Positions 1 to 5,828 of a stretch of 7,315 nucleotides of DNA are shown here, piece after piece. The stretch is from assembly GCA_031267335.1 (NCBI GenBank), contig JAIRZH010000125.1:1-7315 (forward strand), in the 5' to 3' direction. The DNA comes from Oscillospiraceae bacterium (GTDB lineage Bacteria > Bacillota > Clostridia > Oscillospirales > Acutalibacteraceae). The notes beneath the pieces were generated by a model, which was not told the DNA's origin, made no database searches, and worked only from the letters and a program-made list of their open reading frames with translations. Each line of letters opens with the position of its first letter. The stretch's first letter is position 1. A program made the position numbers and the translations under genes.

Positions 1-357
1 GAAAAGGTATAAGATTTTCTAAATCTCATTTAATGCATAAGATTGTTGTAAGTTTAGTTATAAATTTTTGGTTTTTTGGGCGTGATTTGCCGTTTTCATT
101 TATTTTATGACACCACCTATTGTGGCTACTAAGTTATGATATCAAAAGGGATTAAAATAGTCTATGACATTACCAGAGTGTAAGCATCATAATTTCGTAG
201 AAAACTATAGCTATACACATTCAAACTGAAATTCTGGATTTGTAAAAATCAATAAACCTTTAGCATGATTTTACTTAGACTTTAGAATGAATTTAATTCT
301 AATTTCGATCTCGGAATTTGAATTCGAATGAGTATAAAAAAGATGTTAGAAAGGCTC
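1..357. other. gene-free leading segment with one repeat end
   Basis: No reading frame of convincing length or composition is open here on either strand; all six frames are broken by frequent stops. Positions 331-357 end in AGATGTTAGAAAGGCTC followed by TTA. This matches the right-hand terminus of the family B foldback repeats elsewhere in the window (for example GATATTAGATAAACTC followed by TTA at 3982-4000). The conserved inner part of family B is missing. The segment may therefore be the end of a longer, related insertion sequence that begins outside the window, or a decayed copy. No left end could be placed with confidence. Confidence 0.4.
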
Positions 358-394
358 TTAATTTTCCAAATACTTGAGATAATAATTAATACGT

Positions 395-423
395 TTGCCA
401 TGACGAAAATTTATAACTATACT
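395..423 (+). promoter_or_regulatory. sigma-70-type promoter for dnaB
   Basis: The -35 TTGCCA (395-400) and -10 TATACT (418-423) are separated by exactly 17 bases, close to the vegetative consensus. A second candidate lies just downstream, TTGTTT (434-439) with TAATAT (456-461) at 16-base spacing. Either gives a leader of roughly 40-75 bases before the dnaB start. The promoter lies outside the repeat end at 331-357. Confidence 0.55.
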
Positions 424-504
424 TTATTTTTTCTTGTTTTAGGGTATGATTTTAATAATATTTAATTAATTAAAAAATTTATAAATATTTTATGGAATTT
501 TTAC

Positions 505-1842
505 TTGGATAATAATTTAGACATTTCTTATAGTCTCGAATCCGAACAATCTGTGCTAGGAGCGATTTTGCTCGATAGTAAAGTTATGAATTTAGTAATA
601 GAAATTTTGCCAAATCCTGAATTTTTCTATATTCTTAGCCACAAAATTATATATTCAGCAATGCTTGAAATGTTTGGTATAGATGAAAAAATCGATTATA
701 TAACGGTATTGGAAAAAATTTCAGATCCAATAAATCCTGAAAACATTAAAGATAAACAATATTTGCTAATGCTCGCACAAACTGTTCCTTCAATTTCAAA
801 TGTCGAAAATTATGCAAAAATTGTACGTAATAAATATGAAGTAAGATCTTTGATTTCAGTTAGCCGTGAAATCATTGAAGAAGCCGTTAAACACGAAGAA
901 CATGAACATCTTTTTGATTTTGCTGAGCAAAAAATTTTAGATATTCGGACCGAAAGATCTATACAAAATTTAACTAAAATTAATGAAGTTTTAATTAAAA
1001 CTTTAGATAGATTAGATGAGTTAAGTAAAAAAGGCACAAACGGCATTTTAGGAATTTCAACAGGATTTTCTGATATAGACAAGATTATTATGGGATTAAA
1101 CAAAACTGATTTAATTCTTTTAGCAGCGCGCCCCGGCATGGGCAAAACTAGTTTAGCACTTAATATCGCACAAAATGTATCATGTAAATCGAATTCAAAA
1201 ACGGCAATTTTTTCGCTTGAAATGAGTAAAGAACAATTAGCATCGCGGCTTATAAGTTCTGAAGCTAAGATTCCAGGCCAAAAAATGCGTTCAGGCAGAC
1301 TCGAACTTGGCGAATGGTCGCGTTTAATTAGCGCAGCGGAGGTTTTTGCAAAAGCTAATTTATATATAGATGATACTCCGGGTATTACGGCGCCTGAAAT
1401 GAAGGCTAAATGCCGAAGATTAGGTGGTGTCGAACTTGTTATAATTGATTATTTACAATTGATGTCCAATCATCGTAGAATAGATAATAGAGTGCAGGAA
1501 ATTTCAGAAATAACGCGACAACTTAAAATAATGGCAAAAGAACTCGATGTTCCGATTATCTGTATTTCTCAGCTTTCTAGGGCCAGCGAACAACGTAATG
1601 ATCATCGGCCGATTCTTTCTGATTTGCGTGATTCAGGTTCTATCGAGCAAGATGCTGATATCGTAATGTTTCTTTATCGTTCAAGTTATTATGCGGCTTC
1701 ACAATTAGATCCATCGATTAACTATAGTGAATGCGAATGTATAGTGGCAAAAAATCGCCATGGTGAAACAAAAATCATACCTTTGCATTGGCAAGGGGAA
1801 TTCACAAAATTTACCCCTCAGGCGAATTTTGAAATGAGTTAA
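505..1842 (+). CDS. dnaB: replicative DNA helicase DnaB
   Basis: This is the hexameric ATP-dependent helicase that unwinds DNA at the replication fork and recruits primase. At 445 residues it is full length for the family. The N-terminal primase-interacting domain starts at SLESEQSVLGAILLDS (10-25). A linker follows, then the RecA-like ATPase domain from about residue 180. Walker A is ARPGMGKT (208-215; K214 and T215 bind ATP). FSLEMS spans 236-241. Walker B is LVIIDYLQLM (311-320, acidic D315). SQLSR spans 355-359, and LSDLRDSGSIEQDADIV (371-387) is the family signature. KNRHG (416-420) replaces the usual KNRNG. The start is TTG: the next in-frame Met is residue 28, inside the conserved N-terminal domain. 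A GGA at 494-496 gives only a weak ribosome site. The gene stands alone, without the usual rplI neighbour. No intein or frameshift is seen. Confidence 0.97.
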   Translation: MDNNLDISYSLESEQSVLGAILLDSKVMNLVIEILPNPEFFYILSHKIIYSAMLEMFGIDEKIDYITVLEKISDPINPENIKDKQYLLMLAQTVPSISNVENYAKIVRNKYEVRSLISVSREIIEEAVKHEEHEHLFDFAEQKILDIRTERSIQNLTKINEVLIKTLDRLDELSKKGTNGILGISTGFSDIDKIIMGLNKTDLILLAARPGMGKTSLALNIAQNVSCKSNSKTAIFSLEMSKEQLASRLISSEAKIPGQKMRSGRLELGEWSRLISAAEVFAKANLYIDDTPGITAPEMKAKCRRLGGVELVIIDYLQLMSNHRRIDNRVQEISEITRQLKIMAKELDVPIICISQLSRASEQRNDHRPILSDLRDSGSIEQDADIVMFLYRSSYYAASQLDPSINYSECECIVAKNRHGETKIIPLHWQGEFTKFTPQANFEMS

Positions 1843-1857
1843 TCATACAAAATATAA

Positions 1858-2016
1858 AAATTGTATTCTCAATAAACTAAAGATGCAAATTTTGGCAATT
1901 TTTGAACATTTTTAGTGCATTTGACTCTGTTTGATTGACGTCAAGCTGAAGAAAAAGCGAAAAATGCCAAAAATTGTCAAAAAGTTGTGCTTAAAGGACT
2001 TATTGGAGACAGATTC
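1858..2016. repeat. foldback MITE-like repeat, family A copy 1
   Basis: This roughly 159 bp element lies 15 bases after the dnaB stop. It is closely similar to 5268-5428: both carry GAACATTTTTAGTGCATTTG in the left half and AATGCCAAAAATTGTC in the right half. The element is an imperfect palindrome with arms of roughly 60 bases. The stretch TTGGCAATTTTTG (1892-1904) pairs with CAAAAATTGTCAA (1968-1980), with one G-U wobble. The outer right end, read inward, is GAATCTGTCTCCAATAAG; the left end, AAATTGTATTCTCAATAAAC, is a diverged match. It is flanked by TAA on both sides (1855-1857, 2017-2019), a possible target duplication. It has no coding capacity. In the dnaB transcript it would form a long 3' hairpin, but no T-run follows, so it is not a classical terminator. 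Confidence 0.7.
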
Positions 2017-2038
2017 TAATAATTTATAAAAGGTTTAA

Positions 2039-2197
2039 GAGTTTGTATAATATCTCTAAAGTAATACATATTCAGCTAAAATTTTTAAAATTCTGCATTT
2101 TAGTCAGTTAAATACGTCAATATTAGTTTTCTCACACTTTAAATTTTAAAAATTTTATTATAAAATCTGTACTACTTTAGAAATATTAGATATGCTC
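2039..2197. repeat. foldback MITE-like repeat, family B copy 1
   Basis: This 159 bp element starts GAGTTTGTATAATATCTCT and ends AGAAATATTAGATATGCTC, so the two ends are near-perfect inverted repeats. The arms continue inward as matching AT-rich stretches. The right half carries the family core CTTTAAATTTTAAAAATTTT, shared with 3847-3997 and 4090-4247. The flanks are TAA on the left and TAC on the right, so any target duplication is imperfect. It sits 22 bases after family A copy 1 and ends only 34 bases before the ATG of the next gene. Promoter elements for that gene must therefore lie within or upstream of the repeat. Confidence 0.75.
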
Positions 2198-2231
2198 TAC
2201 ATAAAAATTGATTAATTATAATTATATAAAT

Positions 2232-2747
2232 ATGAAAGATATTTTAGGGAACAAATTAATTACTGTAAAAACAATTGTCGATGAAAATTTTCAAGACTAT
2301 AAATCAGCATCGATGTTTTTAGCTATGCCGAATTGTGATTTTAAATGTTTTCATGAATTAAATCTTGATCCTTCAGGTTGCCAAAATTCTGAAATTGCAA
2401 AAATGCCGAATTTAAAAATTTCAATTAAAAATATTTTTCAAAGATATATCCAGAATCCAATAACGAAAGCTATAATTTTCGGAGGTTTAGAACCATTTTT
2501 GAATTTTGATGAAGTGTTGGATTGCGCTAGTTATTTCCGATTAAATTCATATTTGGATGATATTATAATTTATACTGGATATTATCCCCATGAAATCGAA
2601 GAAAAAATTTTAAAACTTAAAAAATTAAAAAATATAATTATAAAATTCGGACGTTTTATTCCAAATTCTAAAAGTAAATTTGATGATATTTTAGGAATTT
2701 GTTTAGCATCTGATAATCAGTTTTCTTGTTTAATTAGTGAATTATGA
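2232..2747 (+). CDS. NrdG-like 4Fe-4S activating-type protein
   Basis: This resembles the small radical-SAM-like family annotated as 4Fe-4S cluster-binding or anaerobic (class III) ribonucleotide reductase activating proteins. NrdG enzymes generate the glycyl radical on NrdD. Numbering from the ATG (171 residues), the sequence shows SMFLAMPNCDFKCF with Cys35 and Cys39, and SGCQNS with Cys50. These are the expected three cluster ligands, in the spaced arrangement of this subfamily rather than compact CxxxCxxC. ITKAIIFGGLEPF follows, matching the family GGLEP motif, then IIIYTGYYP, then IIIKFGRFIPN, and GICLASDNQ near the C-terminus. An in-frame TTG at 2208 would add eight residues (MINYNYIN). 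The ATG is preferred because homologues begin near here, although no clear Shine-Dalgarno precedes either start. No nrdD is nearby, so the partner is inferred, not seen. Confidence 0.8.
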   Translation: MKDILGNKLITVKTIVDENFQDYKSASMFLAMPNCDFKCFHELNLDPSGCQNSEIAKMPNLKISIKNIFQRYIQNPITKAIIFGGLEPFLNFDEVLDCASYFRLNSYLDDIIIYTGYYPHEIEEKILKLKKLKNIIIKFGRFIPNSKSKFDDILGICLASDNQFSCLISEL

Positions 2748-2970
2748 TTTTATTACTGTCTGTTTCCTCTTTTAATTCTTTTTCTTAACATTTGGAAGCC
2801 CCTAGAACTCTCTCTTCGAAACTTTTTGAATACTTCTTGTCCATTAAATAATTTCTTTGTAATAATAAAATTTTGTAATATCATAATATCATATTATATA
2901 TTTCAAAATCAAATGTAATTTCTTTCTTTTATGATGTTTTCGTATTTTTCTCCGATAAATGCTACATCTA
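2748..2970. other. convergent intergenic stretch without a recognisable gene
   Basis: This lies between the NrdG-like stop and the short hairpin element. No conserved frame was found. A 19-codon minus-strand frame at 2785-2844 (MDKKYSKSFEERVLGASKC) loosely recalls the N-terminus of small transposase helix-turn-helix proteins, but it stops immediately. The rest is low-complexity AT sequence such as TAATATCATAATATCATATT. Confidence 0.4.
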
Positions 2971-3046
2971 GAAGCCTGTCTTAATATTTCTTAGCATGCA
3001 GATTTTAATTAAATATACACTGCTTCTAGAGATATTAGATAGACTC
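2971..3046. repeat. short family B hairpin variant between convergent genes
   Basis: This 76 bp palindrome begins GAAGCCTGTCTTAATATTTC and ends GAGATATTAGATAGACTC. The ends are inverted repeats of each other and match family B termini, but the central part and the CTTTAAATTTTAAAA core are absent. The flanks are CTA on the left and TTA on the right. The inner arms continue as GCATGCAG against CTGCTTC, so the transcript would fold into a long hairpin with a small AT-rich loop. It ends 18 bases beyond the dut stop on the minus strand, so it could serve as the dut 3' hairpin. Confidence 0.65.
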
Positions 3047-3064
3047 TTATAATTTTATATTGAT

Positions 3065-3514
3065 TTATTTGCCTGTAGAACCAAATCCTCTGGTTCCTCG
3101 TTCGGTTTTAGATATATTTTTTACTTCACGGAAATTAAAATTTTCAATTTTGACAATAATAAGTTGAGCGATGCGATCTTGGTTTTTTATGGTATAAAGT
3201 TCATTATTTTCAACTCGGCATAACCCAACTTGAATTTCTCCTCGGTAATCACTATCTATAACTCCAACAGCATTAGATGGCATAATACCATAGTTAGTTC
3301 CGAGCCCGCTTCGCGCGAAGATTAAAGCCGTGTAATTTTCCGGAAGTTCAATTGCTATTCCACAAGGAATTTTTACAAGCTCCCCAAACGAAAGCTGAAT
3401 ATTTTCTTCAAGACAAGCGTATAAATCCCATCCCGCTGATCCAGAAGTTGTTTTTTTAGGAACCATTGCGTTTTTTCGCAATTTAATAAAGTTTAAATCC
3501 ATTTGCGTCTGCAT
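3065..3514 (-). CDS. dut: dUTP diphosphatase (dUTPase)
   Basis: This is a trimeric Mg-dependent enzyme that hydrolyses dUTP to dUMP and pyrophosphate, keeping uracil out of DNA and feeding dTMP synthesis. All five family motifs are visible in 149 residues, the normal length. Motif 1 is SGSAGWDLYA (24-33). Motif 2 is ARSGLGTNYGI (67-77). Motif 3 is GVIDSDYRGEI (84-94), with D87 as the expected catalytic Asp and Y90 as the deoxyribose-selecting Tyr. Motif 4 is QDRIAQLII (112-120). Motif 5 is RGTRGFGSTGK (139-149), the phosphate-binding arm that closes over the neighbouring active site. A strong AAGAGGAA ribosome site lies just upstream of the ATG. An in-frame Met at residue 5 is the only other plausible start. 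The gene is alone on the minus strand, convergent with the NrdG-like gene and divergent from fba. Confidence 0.97.
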   Translation of the reverse strand: MQTQMDLNFIKLRKNAMVPKKTTSGSAGWDLYACLEENIQLSFGELVKIPCGIAIELPENYTALIFARSGLGTNYGIMPSNAVGVIDSDYRGEIQVGLCRVENNELYTIKNQDRIAQLIIVKIENFNFREVKNISKTERGTRGFGSTGK

Positions 3515-3517
3515 AAT

Positions 3518-3525
3518 TTCCTCTT
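3518..3525 (-). promoter_or_regulatory. ribosome binding site of dut
   Basis: On the minus strand this reads AAGAGGAA, three bases before the dut ATG (GGA core four bases away). The spacing is slightly short for the first ATG and long for Met5, and the first ATG is favoured. Confidence 0.6.
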
Positions 3526-3540
3526 AATTTAAAAAAATAT

Positions 3541-3569
3541 TTAATATAAATTTTATTTAAATAACACAA
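3541..3569 (-). promoter_or_regulatory. promoter of dut
   Basis: Read on the minus strand, TTGTGT (3564-3569) and TATTAA (3541-3546) are separated by 17 bases. This gives a 5' leader of roughly 20 bases before the dut ATG that contains the ribosome site. The surroundings are extremely AT-rich, so other -10-like sequences exist and the assignment is moderate. Confidence 0.4.
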
Positions 3570-3616
3570 TTGTAATTTTAAATTCAATTATGATTTTTTT
3601 TGATATTTTTTAGTAG

Positions 3617-3675
3617 TTTTCCCCAATTTCAACACTTTTTTCCACAAAAATCAAAATCTACTAAAGTTTTCAACA
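3617..3675 (+). other. cluster of DnaA-box-like 9-mers
   Basis: Four same-orientation 9-mers resemble the DnaA box TTATCCACA: TTTTCCCCA (3617-3625), ATTTCAACA (3626-3634), TTTTCCACA (3638-3646, one mismatch) and TTTTCAACA (3667-3675, two mismatches). A CTACTA at 3658-3663 resembles two units of the DnaA-trio unwinding motif. Very AT-rich DNA lies on both sides (3526-3616 and 3676-3840). It could be a replication origin, a DnaA-titrating or regulatory site for dut, or chance similarity in AT-rich DNA. The C-rich bases stand out from the flanks, which favours some function. Confidence 0.3.
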
Positions 3676-3846
3676 TTTTTCATCTAAATATTAATCCAAG
3701 TTTGGCCTGAAATAATGAATTTTTAAAAAATTAAACACAATAATAAAAAATTATAATTTATTTTATAAAAATTATCAATTTTGATTATAACAAAATTTAT
3801 CACTACTCACTTTCCGAAACAAACTTAACTTTTATTAGCGTCCTTA

Positions 3847-3997
3847 GAGTCTGTCTAATATCTCTAAATCGGCACTAATTAGTTAAAATTTTTAATTACT
3901 CGCCAGTCGAATATGTTCAGTATTTTTCTTACTCATGCTTTAAATTTTAAAAATTTTATCATAAAATCTATGTTGTTTAAAGATATTAGATAAACTC
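3847..3997. repeat. foldback MITE-like repeat, family B copy 3 (best preserved)
   Basis: This 151 bp element has the clearest ends of the family: GAGTCTGTCTAATATCTCT on the left and AGATATTAGATAAACTC on the right, inverted repeats over about 22 bases with few mismatches. A perfect TTA lies on each side (3844-3846, 3998-4000), consistent with a 3 bp target duplication. The arms continue inward as AGTTAAAATTTTTAA against TTAAAAATTTTATCAT, so the whole element folds back. It contains the core CTTTAAATTTTAAAAATTTT at 3938 onward. No open reading frame of note is present, so it is a non-autonomous element. Confidence 0.8.
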
Positions 3998-4089
3998 TTA
4001 AAACTGTTTTTTGTAAATTTTATCATTAATATGGTTGCTCAAAACTTAAAATTAGTATGTTTTGTGTTTTTGAACTTCTGTTTCTTTTA

Positions 4090-4247
4090 GAATTTACAAA
4101 AATAATTTAGCTTTCGAACAGACTTAAATTAAAATTTTCAAAATTTTATATTATTTGTTGGTTTAATACATTAGTTTTTACTTTCATCTTTAAATTTTAA
4201 AAATTTTACCATAAAATTTATGTTGTCCAAAAATGTTAGACAGGCTC
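4090..4247. repeat. foldback MITE-like repeat, family B copy 4 (left end decayed)
   Basis: The right half aligns well with the other family B copies: CTTTAAATTTTAAAAATTTT from 4188, then ACCATAAAATTTATGTTGTC, then ATGTTAGACAGGCTC at the end. The left end was placed by aligning TCGAACAGACTTAAATTAAA with copy 3. This gives a 158 bp element starting at about 4090, with a badly degraded left terminus. The flanks are TTA on the left and TAA on the right. The element ends 61 bases before fba. A weak -35 TTGTCC (4223-4228) inside it pairs at 17-base spacing with TCTAAA (4246-4251) at its edge, a possible fba promoter. Confidence 0.6.
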
Positions 4248-4297
4248 TAAAAATTTTAAAATTTTTATTTATAAATTTAAGAAATGATTTTTTCGTT

Positions 4298-4301
4298 GGA
4301 G
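4298..4301 (+). promoter_or_regulatory. ribosome binding site of fba
   Basis: GGAG sits seven bases upstream of the ATG at 4309, an ideal spacing, and fixes this start. Confidence 0.75.
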
Positions 4302-4308
4302 TGTTAAA

Positions 4309-5250
4309 ATGCCGCTAGTTAATACTAAATTAATGCTTAGCCAAGCTTACCGGAATGGTTACGCGGTAGGCGCATTTAATGTAAATAACATGGAAACCGT
4401 GCAAGGTGTAGCCCAGGCTGCATACGAAACCGGATCTCCTGTTATTTTTCAAGTTTCTCCAGGCGCTCTTAAATATGCTGGCCATGAATTCTTGGTTTCT
4501 TTGATTAAAACCGCTGTTGAAAAAACAAAAATTATTGCGGCGCTGCATTTAGATCATGGAACTTCATTCGAATTATGCCGAAATTGTATAGATTATGGGT
4601 TTACATCTGTAATGATTGACGGTTCCGAATTTTCTTTTGAAGAAAATATCGAAATTACAAAAAATGTTGTCGATTATGCTTTAACAAAAAATGTTAGTGT
4701 CGAGGCCGAGCTTGGCCGTCTTAGCGGGGTAGAAGAACACGTTAACGATAGCAAAGATGCTTTATATACAAATCCTGAACAAGCACGGGAATTTATTGGG
4801 CGCACAGGTATACATTCACTGGCAGTAGCCATTGGAACTAGCCATGGAATTAACAAATTTTGCCATACAACTAAACCGGAATTACGATTCGATATATTAC
4901 AAAAAATAGCTGATTTGTGTCCGGGGTTCCCGTTAGTTCTTCATGGTTCGTCTTCAATAACCACTGAATCTATTGCTCAAATTGGGCAATACGGCACAAA
5001 ACTTGAAAATGCAAAAGGTATTCCGCAAAAAATATTCTGTAAAGCAATAAAATCGGCAATTTGTAAAATTAATATAGATTCTGACCTAAGAATAGCAATA
5101 ACTTCAGCGATTAAAAAATTTATGTTTAATAACCCTAATGCATTTGATCCGCGTGCTTATCTCTTAGAAGCGCGACAAGCGATTAAAGAACTTGTAAAAC
5201 AAAAAATTATAGATATTTTGCATAGCGGTAGTATACACAAAGTTATCTAA
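4309..5250 (+). CDS. fba: class II fructose-bisphosphate aldolase
   Basis: This zinc-dependent aldolase interconverts fructose 1,6-bisphosphate with dihydroxyacetone phosphate and glyceraldehyde 3-phosphate in glycolysis and gluconeogenesis. It is 313 residues long, complete for the Clostridia-type subgroup. YAVGAFNVNNMET (18-30) is the N-terminal signature. HLDHG (80-84) supplies the catalytic D82 and zinc ligand H83. VEAELGRLSG (131-140) carries the expected metal-site acid E134. AIGTSHG (174-180) and VLHGSSS (210-216) supply the other zinc histidines H179 and H212. KINIDSDLR (253-261) is the phosphate-binding signature. The segment IGQYGTKLENAKGIP (225-239) is the insertion typical of this subgroup. 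The C-terminal FDPRAYLLEARQAIKELVK is also typical. No glycolytic neighbour is present. Foldback repeats lie on both sides, so it is probably a single-gene transcript. Confidence 0.95.
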   Translation: MPLVNTKLMLSQAYRNGYAVGAFNVNNMETVQGVAQAAYETGSPVIFQVSPGALKYAGHEFLVSLIKTAVEKTKIIAALHLDHGTSFELCRNCIDYGFTSVMIDGSEFSFEENIEITKNVVDYALTKNVSVEAELGRLSGVEEHVNDSKDALYTNPEQAREFIGRTGIHSLAVAIGTSHGINKFCHTTKPELRFDILQKIADLCPGFPLVLHGSSSITTESIAQIGQYGTKLENAKGIPQKIFCKAIKSAICKINIDSDLRIAITSAIKKFMFNNPNAFDPRAYLLEARQAIKELVKQKIIDILHSGSIHKVI

Positions 5251-5267
5251 GGCTTGTGTTTACATTA

Positions 5268-5428
5268 AAAAATTGATATAAAAACCGATAATAAGCTAAA
5301 AGATGTAAATTTTGAACATTTTTAGTGCATTTGACTTTATGTGACTGGTATTAAGCTAAGAAAAATAAGCAAAAAATGCCAAAAATTGTCAAAAAGTTGT
5401 GCCTAGTGGGGTTATCAGAGATAAGTTC
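5268..5428. repeat. foldback MITE-like repeat, family A copy 2
   Basis: This roughly 161 bp element begins 17 bases after the fba stop. It shares with 1858-2016 the blocks GAACATTTTTAGTGCATTTG and AATGCCAAAAATTGTCAAAA followed by AGTTGTGC. Compared with copy 1 it lacks a 10-base segment of the left arm, has a longer left end and differs at scattered positions, so the copies are not recent duplicates. The outer right end read inward is GAACTTATCTCTGATAAC. It is flanked by TTA on both sides (5265-5267, 5429-5431). As in copy 1, it lies directly after a housekeeping gene in the same orientation. It has no coding capacity. Confidence 0.65.
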
Positions 5429-5461
5429 TTAGATTTTTTGAAAAATTATTTTAAAACTTTA

Positions 5462-5490
5462 TTGCTGTTGTAAAAATATTAATATATAAT
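5462..5490 (+). promoter_or_regulatory. strong promoter of the yajC operon
   Basis: TTGCTG (5462-5467) and a perfect TATAAT (5485-5490) are separated by 17 bases. The leader to yajC would be about 45 bases and ends in a GGAG ribosome site (5532-5535), five bases before the ATG. It lies outside the family A repeat. Confidence 0.7.
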
Positions 5491-5540
5491 TTCCAAAAGT
5501 ATGTATTGTGACTTTTTGAAATTAAATTTACGGAGTTTTT

Positions 5541-5828
5541 ATGTTAGGATTAAATCAAGGTTTGCTTGCCAATTTGCTTCTTGTAGGTGTTGCAGGAGCG
5601 ATGTTTTTCCTTCTTTCACGTTCACAAAACAAAAAACGAAAACAAGAAGAGGCGATGCGAAAAAATTTAAAAATTGGGGATGAAATTACAACAGTTGGAG
5701 GAATCATAGGTAAAGTTGTAAGTTTACGCGAAGATAATGATTCAGCCGTTGTTGAAACTGGTGCTAACAAGATTCGTATTAAACGCTGGGCAATTGCAGG
5801 TGTCAACGAAATAAATAAGGTAAAATAA
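5541..5828 (+). CDS. yajC: preprotein translocase accessory subunit YajC
   Basis: YajC is a small inner-membrane protein that associates with SecDF and the SecYEG translocon and supports Sec-dependent export. The 95 residues show the family layout. A short N-terminal segment is followed by one transmembrane helix (about 7-26, LLANLLLVGVAGAMFFLL). A basic cytoplasmic stretch RSQNKKRKQEE comes next, then GDEITTVGGIIGKVV (46-60) and IRIKRWAIAGV (78-88). The GGAG at 5532-5535 fixes the start. Its stop overlaps the next ATG by one base (TAATG), so the two genes are translationally coupled. secD and secF, often nearby, are not in the window. Confidence 0.93.
   Translation: MLGLNQGLLANLLLVGVAGAMFFLLSRSQNKKRKQEEAMRKNLKIGDEITTVGGIIGKVVSLREDNDSAVVETGANKIRIKRWAIAGVNEINKVK

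Noticed and set aside
810..1145. Open frame of 111 codons on the minus strand within dnaB
   Set aside because: It lies wholly opposite the conserved dnaB coding sequence, has no family resemblance and no ribosome site. It is an antisense shadow.
1892..1990. Intrinsic terminator of dnaB
   Set aside because: A long stem can form, but the 3' arm is followed by AAAGTTGTGC and not by a run of T. It is described as a foldback repeat instead.
1871..2200. CRISPR array or tandem direct repeat
   Set aside because: The two elements here are of different families and each is palindromic. There are no regularly spaced short direct repeats or unique spacers.
3998..4089. Small RNA or gene in the gap between the two family B copies
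   Set aside because: The 92 bases are AT-rich with no conserved frame, promoter pair or hairpin with T-run that I could support.
4674..4856. Minus-strand frame inside fba
   Set aside because: It lies opposite the catalytic core of fba, without any ribosome site or recognisable product.
5501..5683. Frame overlapping the start of yajC in another phase
   Set aside because: It runs through the yajC promoter leader and coding sequence. yajC has the ribosome site and clear family motifs, so this frame is spurious.
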